Source: Armillaria gallica
Lineage: Eukaryota > Basidiomycota > Agaricomycetes > Agaricales > Physalacriaceae
DNA: 64,000 nucleotides
Direction of reading: 5' to 3'
Assembly: GCA_037576215.1 (NCBI GenBank)
Contig: JBANDB010000004.1
Span: forward strand, 6,820,001 to 6,884,000
The position numbers were made by a program, and so were the translations under genes. Positions 46,526-58,192 of the stretch are shown here, one piece after another. Each line of letters opens with the position of its first letter. Positions within the stretch are counted from its first letter, which is position 1. The notes under the pieces were generated by a model. It was not told where the DNA came from and did no database searches. It saw nothing but the letters and a program-made list of their open reading frames with translations.

Positions 46526-46540
46526 TGTATTATAGAAATT

Positions 46541-49029
46541 AGGATATATATTAGTGCCTATGAATGTGACAATATACCCAAAAAAAAATAACATGCCATT
46601 GTAGGGTGTGCAGTGGGGCATTGATGAGCTTAGAGGGGGCAGATACAGTGCTATCAGAGAGGTGAGGACCCTACTTGACAGGATATGAGGTCGTTGGGCA
46701 GCAGGCAGGGGAATTGTGCTTGTGCAATGCAAAACAAGCAGTAGGTCAGGGTTGACAATGGTTCAATGGTAATTATAGGGTCAGAAGGGGAAATGGTGTG
46801 CACCATTCAAATCCCCATGGTTGAGAACATAGATAGTGGGGTCGTTGTGAACATGGTGACATTCTTGCAGGTGATACGAGACAAAAAGGTTGGCTGTCAG
46901 GATGAGGGGCAGGCAGGCAGTGATGACAGTCTTAGAGGAAGGAATAGACCACATATTCATGTTCCCCCATTCAAAGAATGGGAGATGTGCAACTTTGAGG
47001 TCAATAAGTAGTTTGAGTAGGGCAGGACAGCCCGATGTTGGACTGGGGCAGGTTGGGCAGGAGTGGGCATCCAGGTGGTCATCTAGCCATATTTCTGTGC
47101 ACATTCAGTATGCTGTTTATTCATTCTTCAATGTCCCAAAGGGTGTATCCATTGTTGCTGTCTCTGGGTGTCAGGACCCGACCTTCCTCTCACCATCCAA
47201 CTCAATCTGTCCAGTCCTTCCCCATTCCTCTGCATCTCCAACCATCCCCCGCACTGCACCCCCACTCTCTGCCATGGCTATGTGTTATTTTAGAGGCACC
47301 ACTGCCTATCCCATCATTGTTGTGGCTGCTCAGCTGAATTTCAGTCAATATGCTCCCACCGTCACACATGGTGGTTGATGAGGGATCGTCTGGCATATTC
47401 GTGGTCATTTTTGTGCTGGAATCCCCTGGGCTACAGCAATTGTCCCTGATGTGGATACTTGAGGTGCTCGATGGTCAGGACAGAGTTCAGGCTAGCAGTT
47501 GGTGCCATGGCGGGGGTTGTTGAGGTTGTCGTCATCATCCTCAATGGAGGTGAGTGTCTAGGTGGTCACATGGTGCTGGGCATGGAGCTGGCTTGTGTAG
47601 GACTTTCATGCGAGTGTGGGGTGAGAGAAAGGGTCACTATCTGGGGCTCTTGAGGCCACCGAATGTGTAAAAAGAATCTAAAAAAGAATGATGAGTATTA
47701 AAAAATAATTACATACCTTTTTTTCACCAACAAGAGGGCTGTTGAATGAGTGGAGGATGCATCATCATTTTGAGGTGGTGGTAAAAGACTACAAAAGAAG
47801 CAGCACAGCCACTCAAGCACTGCTTGGTTGGTCGGACCGCAGTGATCGAGTGCACAGAACACACACTCAGGATTCATCCCCTAGTCAAATCACCCACTCC
47901 GAGGGCCCAAAAATGCTCAGAACATTCAATTATTATATATTATATATGTATATACATTGTGGAGTAGCAGAGTACAATGACCCTTAGATAATAGCTATTT
48001 AATGGTAATTTCTTCAATTTTCATGTTTTTTGAATATTCTATCCCCTTCAGACACTACTATGTCATTTCGAACAGTGAAAAGGTAGTTACATCTTCAATG
48101 TTGTATATGAAACAGTTTAAATAACCCTCCTTATTCATCTCGATCCACAATCCATGTGCATAGTAAATATATAGGGTTTCAAATGTACCTAGTGTACATT
48201 TATTAGTAGTTCTTCATGGACCTCGTTTACTGACTGTAATATGACTTTAATTAAATTTGGCTATTATAGCATAGATACTGCACTGTAAGTTATAATAAGT
48301 GGATAGTATTTGAGCTTACTATACATAAACATTTCTAGATAGTTTCTTCTGCTTCCCAACAAGTCATCGACCCAAACTGAAGCTATTTGTATATGGAATT
48401 CGGAATCGGTCCAAGTCTCTGCTTTGCCAGCAAAATCCAAAACTCATCGAAATTGTGTTTCTGTCCCTAAAATACAGATTTACAATACTAAACACACTTG
48501 TGGATGTATTTACTTGATCTGTAACTAAATATTACAGTGAAAGTGAGCCTATCACTGCAAGAAATAAGCTAAATTTCAGTAGCAAGTTTTCAAAAATTTC
48601 CTAGTTGCCAGATTGGGAATGGTATAGTTCTACAATAAGTGCATCCTGGCTTGCCCTGATGCATCCAGCCAAAATAAGTGGCACACATGCAGGGAGAGTC
48701 TGTAGAAGCAATCAAATATCTTTTTTGGGTCTGTATATTTTTTTTCAGGCCAAAATAATCAGCAGGAGGGTGGGAAATGCAGTGCCACCTATGTCAGAGC
48801 CATGTCAGACATTTTGGGCTGTGGCAGTGTCCCAGATGCATTATATAAGCTGACTATCAACAAAAATTATTTGCCCAGCCATGCCCAATTATTGATGCCT
48901 AGATTTAATAGCTATGACTGCCCAAATGAGTACCAAATAGGCCCCAAACACTTCCTGAAAAAGCCATTTTGGCTCCATGGATAATATCCATGCTGTAGAC
49001 TAGAGGCCAATAGATATATCCATGACTTG
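46541..49029. other. No gene recognised (2.5 kb)
   Basis: Several medium frames overlap on both strands at 46770-47640 (longest 162 codons, plus 46890-47378) without recognisable motifs, and higher GC there makes chance ORFs likely. 47925-47960 is an AT dinucleotide-rich run. 48000-49000 is AT-rich and empty. The block abuts the broken left end of gypsy C. Confidence 0.4.
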
Positions 49030-49584
49030 TAGGGTTAAACTTACAGCTATGCCTGGTGTGCTTGACTTGGTTTGTTGGCACATTTCCCAGGCATGAATAT
49101 AGGCTTTGATGTCTTTTTTCATCTTGGGCCACCAGTATTCCTGTAGGATAAGATCCTTGGTCTTTTCAACACCTGGATGCCCCACTGTAATGTGATCATG
49201 GGATCAGGCAATTACTTCTCCTTGTAGTGTATGGTCTCTGGAGATATAAATCCTGTTGTCATACCAGACAAGTCCTTCCTTCAGCTCCATCCCTTGGTTG
49301 TGATTGACGGATCCTACAACATTTTGGTCCCATAGCCACACATCACAAGTGGCTCATTTTATATGTTCATGGGTTTCATCAATGGTGGGCATAATCATTG
49401 CCTTGAAATGCTTGAGTTTAAGAACTACAACCTGATCATTGTTATCTTTTCCCTGTTCATGGTCTACTCATCAACTAAGGAGGTCTGCTTTTTTGTTGGC
49501 AGTGCTGGCTTTGTACTGGAGGGTGAAATAGTATTCTGCTAGTTCAGTAACCCAACAAGCTTGTTGTCAGTTTAGCTTCTGCAG
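49030..49584 (-). pseudogene. Gypsy C integrase zinc region and RNase H tail
   Basis: Reads MGHPGVEKTKDLILQEYWWP and EMCQQTKSST (zinc-binding region). To the right are weak matches to the RNase H tail, including the tract before the Fam-Y insertion, whose other half resumes at 52811 (TTTTCAGAAATACTGG). Several stops. Confidence 0.7.
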
Positions 49585-50437
49585 TGACATGCTCTGCAAG
49601 TGTTTATGTGTGTAATTTTGCAATTTGTACAAGTCAATACAGGCTACAATGTCCAGATACTAAGGCATGGAGAACTACAACAGAGTGCGATAATTATAAT
49701 GCCAGTAATAAGATTACCTGAGTAAAGCTGGGTGAAGTGCATGACTTAACCTAAGAATGGTACTAGAAAGGCTCCACTAGGTATAAAGTCACAGTGCATA
49801 GCACAAGTGTGCTAAGAATAGAGCAGGACACACTTGTGAGATAATTAAGACTTTACACAACATTGATCTATGACACGCAAGGCCCAGCAGATCTGGAACT
49901 TGGAGCTCTAGACTTTGTGATGTTAGAACTCAAGTAAATCCGAAGTTTCTGACTTTGGTGGAAGCATGCAAGGCCTAGACAAGGAGCTTGTCGCCTTCAC
50001 TATGATAGAATTCCCTAAGAGAATATTATGAAGTGAAATAAGAGTCGCACGCTAGGCTGCAACTCCAAGAAGATAGCCACCGGTGTCAGTACAGGTGTAA
50101 TAGCACTGTTAACCGACATTGCAACACTCAGAGACAGGATCTGACCCTGAGCCAGACTCCTGAGTCAGTGCCAAGCAATGGCATGCTAATGGCAACATGT
50201 GCAGGACCCAGGCAAGGGAGCTCAGCAACCTAAATGATACTATATTTGGTGATACTAATTTGTAGAATGTAAAGTAGGTAAATAGTGCAGTGTAATTGGA
50301 GTGTACAAGTTTTGGACCCCCATTGTAGTTGTGCACAAGCCTCCAGCTTGATGCCCTAGCTTCAGAATTAGTTTGTAACTTTGAGAAAGAGAATATACCT
50401 TGGATTGATAGCATATCGAGTGAATTGAGTTGCATGC

Positions 50438-52046
50438 TAAAGAGATTCTGTGTGCACAAGCTAGAAATGCAATAGCGTCGATGACACTGATCACACCCAC
50501 ACCCAATACTACACACACAAACCCTCAAGTTTGTGGGGGATTCTGATGCGATAGAAGCAGATAGAAACATGAGAACCAAACTCTCAAAATATAAGGTACA
50601 CAAGTACAGCAGTAGCACGCGTCAAGTATCTAGATCTCTTTAAGTCCAAAGGCTTTTAATAACAAGAGGAGCAACAGTTGTTGCTGGGCCTCAAGGCAAG
50701 GTGTAGTACAATACATGCAACATTGAGAGACGTACACAAAACCCTCACAAAGTCTAGAGCAACATACAGAATGACCTCAAATGACTTAAAACACACAACA
50801 CATGACTCAAAGCTTCACACTCCAAGCAGAAATACTTCACAAAACCTTCCACTTAAGCCACAGGATCCAAACCTACATACTCAAGCTTCCAAACTGATTG
50901 TAGATCCACAGGGTTCTAACCTATGTGATCCAGAGACACAAAAACCTTATAAAACACCATCCACAAGCCACAGGGTTTGAACCTATGCCACTTGGGAAAT
51001 ATATACCCTCAAGCGAGCACTAATCAAGCCAAAGGGTTTGAACCTCTGCCACCTATAGTGCCTTGTGTCACAAGAAACCCTCAAAGCACAAGAGCACATC
51101 CTCTATGACACTATACTCTTCTTCTCAGGTTAGAGCACAAGTCACCCAACCAATTAACAGTCACATAAGTGCCACATTAGCTTTATATGCCCTATGCACA
51201 ACTCAATTCACTTGATATGATATCAATTCTAGGTATATTCTCTCGCTCAAAGTTACAAACTGATCCTGAAGCTAGGGCATCAAGCTGGAGGCTTGTGCAT
51301 GACTATAATGGGGGTCCAAAACTTGTACACTATGGTTACACTGCACTATTTATCTAGTTTATGTTCTACAAACTAGTACCACCAAATATAGTATCATTTA
51401 GGTTGCTGAGCTCCCTTGCCTGGGTTCTGCACATGTTGCCATTAGCATGCCATTGCTTGGCACTGACTCAGGAGTCTGGCTCAGGGCCAGATCCTGTCTC
51501 TGAGTGTTGCAACGTTGGTTAACCACGCTATTACATGTGTACTGACATCCATTGCTATCTCCTTGGAGTTGCAGCCTAGCATGTGACTCTTATTTCACTT
51601 CCTAATATTCTCTTAGGGAAATCTACTGTAGTGAAGGTGACAAGCTCTGTGTCTAGGCCTCGCATGCTTCTGCCAAAGTCAGAAACTTCGGATTTACTTG
51701 AGTTCTGACATCACAAAGTCTAGAGCTCCAAGTTCCAGATCTGCTGGGCCTTGTGCATTATAGATCAATGTTGTGCGAAGTCTTAATTATCTCACAAGTG
51801 TGTCCTGCTCTATTCTTAGCACACTTGTGCTATGCACTGTGACTTTATATCTAGTGGAGCCTTTCTAGTACCGTTCTTAGGTTAAGTCATGCACTCCACC
51901 CAGCTTTACTCAGGTAATCTTGTTACTGGCATTATAATCACTGTGCTCTGTTGTATTTCTCCATGCCTTAGTATCTGGACATTGTAGCATGTATTCATTG
52001 GTAGCAATTGCAAAATTACATATGTAAATTCTTGCAGAGCATGTCA
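50438..52046 (+). mobile_element. Fam-Y repeat copy (inner), opposite orientation
   Basis: 1609 bp, from TAAAGAGATTCTGTG (family start TGAAGAGACTCTGTG) to AGAGCATGTCA. It splits the outer copy in its middle and in opposite orientation, so 49585-52806 forms two pairs of inverted arms of about 0.8 kb. Flanking 4-mers are ATGC (50434-50437) and GTGT (52047-52050); the uninterrupted site in the copy at 63068 reads GCGC at this place, from which both can arise by CpG transitions. Confidence 0.75.
50858..51048 (-). repeat. Array of four tRNA T-arm-like hairpins in inner Fam-Y
   Basis: Loops at 50864-50870, 50913-50919, 50975-50981 and 51036-51042. The best unit on the minus strand is AGAGGTTCAAACCCTTTGG: a B-box (GGTTCAAACCC) with a 5-bp T-stem. 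Spacing is 49, 62 and 61 bp. The first two units have decayed loops. Confidence 0.65.
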
Positions 52047-52194
52047 GTGTGAGGCATAGAAAGCTAACACAGCACTTGTGCTACTGTTAATTGGTCGGCT
52101 GACTTGCACTCTAACCTGAGAAGAAGAGTTTGGTGTCATTGAGGATGTGCTCTTGTGCTTTGAGGGTTTCTTGTAACATGAGGCACTACAGGTG

Positions 52195-52385
52195 GCAGAG
52201 GTTCAAACCCCTTGGCTTGATTAGTGCTCGCTTGAGGGTATATATTTCCCAAGTGGCATAGGTGCAAACCCTGTGGCTTGCAGATGGTGTTTTATAAGGC
52301 TTGTGTGTCTCTGGATCACATAGGTTAGAACCCTGTGGATCTACAATCAGTTTGGAAGCTTGAGCACATAGGTTTGGATCCTGTG
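52195..52385 (+). repeat. Array of four T-arm-like hairpins in outer Fam-Y
   Basis: Units on the plus strand begin GCAGAGGTTCAAACCCC (loop 52202-52208), ATAGGTGCAAACCCTGTGG (52263-52269), ATAGGTTAGAACCCTGTGG (52325-52331) and ATAGGTTTGGATCCTGTGG (52374-52380). Same order and spacing as in the inner copy, in mirrored orientation. Confidence 0.65.
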
Positions 52386-52810
52386 GCTTTAGTGGAGGGT
52401 TTTGTGAAGTATTTCTGCTTGGAGTGTGAAGCTTTGAGTCATGTGTTGTGTGTTTTAAGTCATTTGAGGTCATTCTGTGTGTTGCTCTAGACTTTGTGAG
52501 GGTTTTGTGTATGTCTCTCAATGTTGCGTGTATTGTACTACACCTTGCCTTGAGGCCCAGCAACAACTGTTGCTCCTCTTGTTATTAAAAGCCTTTGGAC
52601 TTAAAGAGATCTAGATACTTGATGTGCACTATCACTGTACTTGTGTATCTTCTATTTTGAGAGTTTGGTTCTCATGTTTCTATCTGCTTCTATCACATCA
52701 GAATCCCCCACAAACTTGAGGGTTTATGTGTGTAGTGTTGGGTGTGGGTGTGATCAGTGTCTTTGGCACTGTTGCATTTCTAGCTTGCATGCACAGAGTC
52801 TCTTCAGCAG

Positions 52811-53152
52811 TTTTCAGAAATACTGGAGGTTTTGGTGATCTGTCCAGATTTTGAAGTCCTGGAAAGCACCCATAAGGTAATGTCTCCACTTATTGAGCGC
52901 TAGCATGATGGCAAGGAGTTCTTTGTCATAGATTTTGTAGTTGCGCTCCATGACTAATAGTGCCTTGGATAGGAATGAAACTGGTCTCCACTTTCCATCT
53001 TGTTCTTGAGAAAGAACAGTGCCAATTGCCTCCTCCCTGGAATCTGCTTCCACCCAGAATTTGCCTTTCTCCATAGGTATCACTAGGACCATTTCCTCCA
53101 CCAACTGTTTCTTCAGTTGGTCGAACACCTCTTGTTGTTTTGCCCCCCAGTG
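52811..53152 (-). pseudogene. Gypsy C RNase H
   Basis: The open frame reads HWGAKQQEVFDQLKKQL, then FWVEADSREEAIGTVLSQEQ (first RNase H acidic block), KWRPVSFLSKALL, YDKELLAIMLALNKWRHYL and FKIWTDHQNLQYF. It is cut at the right by the hAT-like element and at the left by Fam-Y. The core residues look conserved. Confidence 0.8.
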
Positions 53153-54755
53153 GCAATTAATGTCAGTGCTACAGACTGTAGACCAAAAGATCCTGAAGCA
53201 AATCATCCAAAAGACCTCCCTCTGCCATGCCCGATGACTCGCCATGTGGCGAATGGTATGAGATTTTCTGAGTCTTCCATGTTCCCTTACCTTCCGCTGA
53301 TGTGTCATTCTAGAAGCGTACACCATCTGCAGCACTAGTATCCCTTTGCGATTGTTACCTCACAGTGATCAAGTGGCTGTGCAGCACCTTTTTTTGTTCA
53401 TCTCTACCATTACGACTTCATCTCCATCCTCTTGTCCTTCGACGTCACCCATTTTTATGGTTTCAAGGTATGCTTTATTTGTTTTATATGCTAATATACT
53501 GTTTTTAGTTGTTTTTGGTGCATTTGGGAGCTCCAAGAGCTCTGGATAACAACCATTTCACCCCCGCATGTAACCCCTCACATGAGGCAGTATCGTGTGC
53601 AACCCAAGCAATGACCTCTTATGAGCACCATCGGCTAGGACGACAGCCATATCGATCATCCCCGCCATTGGCCTCAAAACCAGTGCCATCCCCACCTATC
53701 CCTACCCAGCATCCTCCACAGCAACATTGGGGCCAATCGCATGCACATGGACAATTCGCACATGCCAATGACCATGGATGCAGTGGAGTATTGGAGATTG
53801 GGTGCCATCTGCAAGTACGGGATGAGAACACATACCACAACCAGGATGACAACGATGACTAACAGGGCAATGTCGACAACGTTGAGGAGGTCAAAGAGGC
53901 TTTGAAGATGAAGCAGAGTCATTGTAGAAGGTAGGACATTGGAAGGAGGACATACTTGGGAAGGTGCAGGAGGATGGAACACTGTGAGTGGGAGGGTGAG
54001 AGCAAGGTCGGGCCCCCAACAGCGACATCCATCTAGGCATCGACTCTCCTCCTAGTACATGACAGACGAGACCAAGAAGATGATGCAGCGAGCATCAATG
54101 GCCCCACCACTGTCCACATTGTACACCCAACAGCACGGAAAGCGAAACAACCGCACAGGTTGAACGATTCACAAGCATGCAGCAGGTATGATTAATTGCT
54201 TCTTCCTTGATATTTCTCGGTTCTTAATCATTGGTTGTCCCTTTGTAGATATTATTTTTGAATGTTTGTCTGCCCATCATTGGCTTGAACCCACCACCAC
54301 TCATCCCACAACCCCCCACATGCACATCAGCATCAATCGTTGCTGGGTATGCAATCCGGGGATGTAAACAACCTAGAATCCCCAAGGAATTCAATATCGG
54401 CGATCATCTCGCAGGACGATGGCCCACAGAGTCCAAACCCAATGACAGCAATGACGATGACAGTAACAAGGGGCATGGGATGGGACTCAGAGAGCAATGA
54501 AGGGTCATGATAGATGATGGGGCACGGCTGGAGACCAGATCTAGTTTCATTTTTACACCTGTTTTGTTGTAATTTTACTTATTTATATATTCTACAATTT
54601 TTTTACTTGTAAGGACCCATGAAGGACCCACAACCCGTACCCACGGGACCCAGTTCCTGTAGCACCTGGGTGCGGGTGCAGGTTACGGGTGCTATGATCC
54701 AGGTAACAAGACCCGGCAGGACAGGTGTGGGTGCACCGGGTAGGGAACCATGTGA
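53153..54755 (+). mobile_element. hAT-like non-autonomous element in gypsy C
   Basis: It interrupts the RT-RNase H connection. Matching flanks TTTGCCCC (about 53142-53149) and TTTACCCC (about 54757-54764), both followed by CCA, fit an 8-bp hAT duplication with one transition. Near the right end it is rich in GGGTGCGGGTGC, ACCCGTACCC and related words (54625-54740), typical of hAT subterminal repeats. Internal plus-strand frames (53509-53862, Pro/His-rich) are unrecognised and a transposase is not visible. The terminal inverted repeats are unclear, so the exact limits are approximate. Confidence 0.5.
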
Positions 54756-55751
54756 GTCTTTACCCCCCACTTTCATGGTTCATTCCCCATCAGTTGAGTC
54801 ATTGGTTTCACAATTTTGCTGTAGCTTTTTTATGAAGCAACAGTAGAAGTTGGTGAAGCCAAGGAATGATTGTAACTCCTTCTTTGTTGGTGTTGGCCAT
54901 TCTTTGATTCCTTTTACTTTAATGGGGTCCATGTGAATGCTTCCTTCACTTATGATGACTCCTAGATACTCCGTTTCCAAGACTTCGAATTCACACTTCT
55001 CAGCTGTAAGGAACAACTTGTGTTTCCTTAATAATTTGAAGACCTCTCATGTGATGCAGCGATGTTCCTCCTTTGTCTTTCATGATGAGGATGTTATTGA
55101 GATAAATGGTCACTGCTCCCGACGTGATCAGGTCTTTGAAGATATCATTCATCATCCATTGGAAGTGGCAGGTCACTTTGTGAGTCCAAAAGACATGACT
55201 GTTGGCTCATACAGGCCTCAGTCAGTTCAAAAGGCTGCCTTCCACTTGTTGCCAGTTTTGATATGAACATTGTTGTAACCCCATTGAATGTCAAGTTTGG
55301 AGAAGTATTTAGAACCTCGCATTTTGTCCATGAGTTCAGAGATTAATGGAAGCGGGTAGCGATTTTTAATTGTCATTTCATTCAGGTTCCTATATTCCTG
55401 GACAGACCTAAGTTTGCCATCCTTCTTTTTGACAAAGAAAAATGGCACTGCCATAGGGGATTTGGAGGGTTGTATTCTTCTGCTGGAGAGGTTCTTATTG
55501 AGGAACTTGTCAAGTTCTTCTTGTTCAGCACAGTTTAGCGGGTAGACCTTGCAATCAAGATTGGTGTTAGCGTTTGGAATGAGTTTGATAGCATGGTCCC
55601 ATGGTTTTGGCTTGGGCAACTTATCAAAGTTGTCTTTATTGAACAAGTCTTTGAAGTCCCTACACCAGTCAGGAACCATCTCTTCAAATGATTTCATTCT
55701 TTTCTCTGCATTTGCTTTAGCTGCTAGGTTGTTGGCCATGTGCTGCATCAC
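54756..55751 (-). pseudogene. Gypsy C reverse transcriptase
   Basis: From the right: DWCRDFKDLFNKDNFDKLP linker, VYPLNCAEQEELDKFLNKNL, FFVKKKDGKLRSVQEYRNL, YFSKLDIQWGYNNV (first catalytic Asp), then after a stop YLNN at plus positions 55093-55104 where YLDD is expected, then FLTAEKCEFEVLETEYLGV and KELQSFLGFTNFY. Both Asp of the YLDD box are Asn through G-to-A changes on the coding strand. Inactive. Confidence 0.82.
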
Positions 55752-56240
55752 TCAAACTTGAATTGCTTCTTCAAAGCTTATGGCTAAGATTGTGTCTCCC
55801 TCTTCTGGCTCCCCATCCCACTTGTTGTATGGATCCACATCTGGTAGGGCAATTGGAGTGTGATGACAGCTGCATCGGCCAAAGATTATCTTTCTGGTTT
55901 TCCAGTTGATTGATGGATTGTGCCTCACCAACCAATCATGACCAAGAAAGATGTCATGGTCTTTTAAGTTGGTGACCATGAGATTTATTCATTCAGTGTG
56001 ATCCCCAATTTTTATGTGGAGTTCCACAAATGCCATGATTTGTCCTGAATCATTTTTGGTACCATCAGCATTATAGAATGTGATCAGGGTGGCAGTGGCA
56101 TGAGTCAGGATGTTATGTTTTTCAACAAATTCCTGATTGATTGCACTACTGGTGCATCTGCTGTCGACTAAGGAGGAGGTGGAAATTTGGGTTCAATTTT
56201 CCAGCATCTCGATTTGAACATCGGTTACTAGATCCTTTCC
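55752..56240 (-). pseudogene. Gypsy C protease region
   Basis: Reads LVDSRCTS near 56160 (LVDSGCTS-type active site with Gly replaced by Arg), then downstream DHDIFLGHDWLVRHNPSINW, the conserved end of retropepsin in this lineage. A TGA follows the active-site part. Matches gypsy D block by block. Confidence 0.75.
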
Positions 56241-57735
56241 TCCCCCACTTAGTCAGCAAATATACTACCTTGGTTGCTGCAACCCATCCAACCACCACAA
56301 GGCTCTGACTTGGTCTGCCTTTCGCATTCCTTTAATCAACTTGTCAACCACTTCTTCAACTCAAGTCTTATGAATCCAATTCTTCAGAATCACCTTTGCT
56401 TCTGACTCTGTTCATGCCTCTACAATCTCCTGCAACATCCATTCAGCTCCAAAGGGTTTGAGCCACTCATGTGGGACCTTCTCAGTCTTCGCACCAGGAT
56501 CTATAGATCTGGCTACTGTTGACTGGGTCACCTCAGGGGCTACAAAAGGAACATTTAGCTGGTCGTGTTGCTGGGTTTAACCCTACTTTGGCATGCTGTT
56601 TCCATTCTTGCTTAGTTTCTGGTCTGGAAGTCATAATCACAGGTATATTTGAATGTGCATTGATAACTACAGAAGTACTATAAGTCTGACTAGTTGGTGA
56701 TGAGAGTGTATCAGATGAAACTAAGTCCTTAGCCAAGCGAGTTGAATTGTTTACTGCTTGGCACCATCTTTTATCTCCTCAATCTTCGACTCTGTCAGTT
56801 TCTCCTGCGTTGCTTGCCTATCCCAATAATCATTGAGTCATCACATTGCCTCCTCCCTTGTTTTGGGACTGTCAGGGCAGTCACATATGAAGTGACCAAG
56901 CTTGCCGCATTGGAAGCACTTCACCTTGGTGTATATTCTGTTGATATCTGTCAGTGCTCCCTGTCCTCCATAAGTCATACCAGTTCCTCTCTTCTCTGCC
57001 ATTCCTGTCAATTGTTCACTACCCTTCTGGGGCATAGTCATCTTCTGTGCTTGGGGTTTGATGTTCCCCATTTGTCTGGTAATAGAGTTCTCTGCTTTCT
57101 TCAGGTGCCAGTTGTAGTTGATGCAAAGGAGTCAGTCCTTCCACTCTTGGTAAGTGGTGGGTACCATTCCATCATCTGCATATATCGTATTTTTGCTGGT
57201 CTCACAGGCCACCTTCTTTACCTGGGCACACATCATTCACTCATTGCTGAATACTCCAACTTCAAACACAAGGGACTTGAACTTTTAAAAGAACAAGTCG
57301 CCATCTGCAAAGTTCATTTGAAGCTTCTCCCACTGGGTGTACTTGATTTCAATGTCTGAGTCCTTCCAGAACTGCCTTTTGACTTCTGTCTTGAAGTCAG
57401 CATAGGACAGGTACTGCTGTTCTCCATTGGCTCCCCTAGTTCTCTAGCAGCCACTTCCTACCAATTCTGTGCTTCACCTTCAAATCTGGACATGCAGAAG
57501 ACTACTTTGTGGGGATGGTGATGGAAGAATTGATTGAACACAGAGAAATACATTTGGCATTGGGAAAAGAAGCATGTGATGTCATTGGATTCCCCTTTGA
57601 AGGGGTCCGGCTCCTGTACAAGCTTTGGCTTCATCTCTCCCCAAGGACCTGGTACAGCAGTGGTTAGCACCCATGGCATGGGGGGATCAGGTGGCTTTGG
57701 TGGTAAGGGGTGTTGAGGTAGTGTCCATCACTTGG
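56241..57735 (-). pseudogene. Gypsy C gag
   Basis: From the right: Pro-rich PPDPPMPWVLTTAVPGPW, gag core with PDPFKGESNDIT and RFEGEAQNW (about 57460-57650), then a CCHC knuckle CFQCGKLGHFICDC (about 56880-56925), then a Ser/Pro-rich linker to the protease. Frames change several times. Truncated upstream by gypsy D. Confidence 0.75.
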
Positions 57736-58157
57736 TATTAGACCTGAACTCCTATCAAGGGTAAACAACAGCTGTCTCGCATTCAGGCAGTCACTGATGA
57801 GTCCCTTAAAAGATAGGTGATCAAGCTAAGTCTTTAGTCCTTAGCAATGGATTAAGCAATGATTTCGGTATAGATTAATGTTAGCTTGAAGCTGGAGTAC
57901 ATACAACAAGAGCTACTACTTAAATACTTGGAGTGAGGGTCTATGCATAGATCGTCTGTGAGAGGTTGGAGCTAGAGCATGCAACGTTGAAGCGAGAACG
58001 TGCAATATCAAAGAGATAGTATGGGAACAAAGAGATAGTATGGGAACAAAGAGATAATATGGGAATGTTGCATGGTTACCCCCTATAATTGATGGCTCAG
58101 TTGGTCCAGTGTGAGAGATAAGATAAGATAAAGGAAAAAAGTGAATAAATCATAACA
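57736..58157 (-). repeat. 3' LTR of gypsy D
   Basis: 422 bp on the plus strand from TATTAGACCTGAACTCC to GAATAAATCATAACA, homologous to the gypsy B LTRs. It contains a short local triplication of GGGAACAAAGAGATA (about 58010-58065) absent from gypsy B. Confidence 0.85.
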
Positions 58158-58192
58158 TTACCCCCTCATTAAGGCAGGCATCCTGACTGCCA

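Larger units (their letters stand above)
49585..52806 (-). mobile_element. Fam-Y repeat copy (outer), in gypsy C
   Basis: On the plus strand it starts TGACATGCTCTGCAAG and ends GAGTCTCTTCA. Perfect 4-bp duplication GCAG at 49581-49584 and 52807-52810; removal rejoins the RNase H reading of gypsy C. Without the inner copy and its duplication it is about 1609 bp, the same length as the inner copy. It carries the T-arm array at 52195-52385 in inverted orientation. Non-coding apart from chance frames. Confidence 0.8.
49030..57735 (-). mobile_element. Ty3/gypsy element C, decayed and lacking both LTRs here
   Basis: Minus-strand order from the right: gag with CCHC knuckle, protease, RT, RNase H, integrase zinc region. 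The left end breaks off inside integrase at about 49030 and the right end is cut by the gypsy D LTR at 57736. It is the same lineage as gypsy D by block-for-block similarity but much more decayed. Insertions: Fam-Y in Fam-Y (49585-52806) and a hAT-like element (about 53153-54755). Confidence 0.8.

Noticed and set aside
46890..47378. 162-codon plus-strand ORF
   Set aside because: No motif, several overlapping frames on both strands, no intron logic; not enough to call a gene.
50109..50618. 169-codon minus-strand ORF in Fam-Y
   Set aside because: It crosses the outer/inner copy junction (50437/50438), so it cannot be an ancestral gene; other copies do not keep it.
52186..52566. 126-codon ORF present also at 50678-50980 and partly at 63308
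   Set aside because: The similarity comes from Fam-Y itself. The frame runs through the T-arm array and is broken in the youngest copy, so coding is unlikely.
57736..58157. Assigning the species from the marY1-like LTR length
   Set aside because: LTR length and a remembered resemblance are not enough; the lineage is spread among many mushrooms. A database comparison would be needed.
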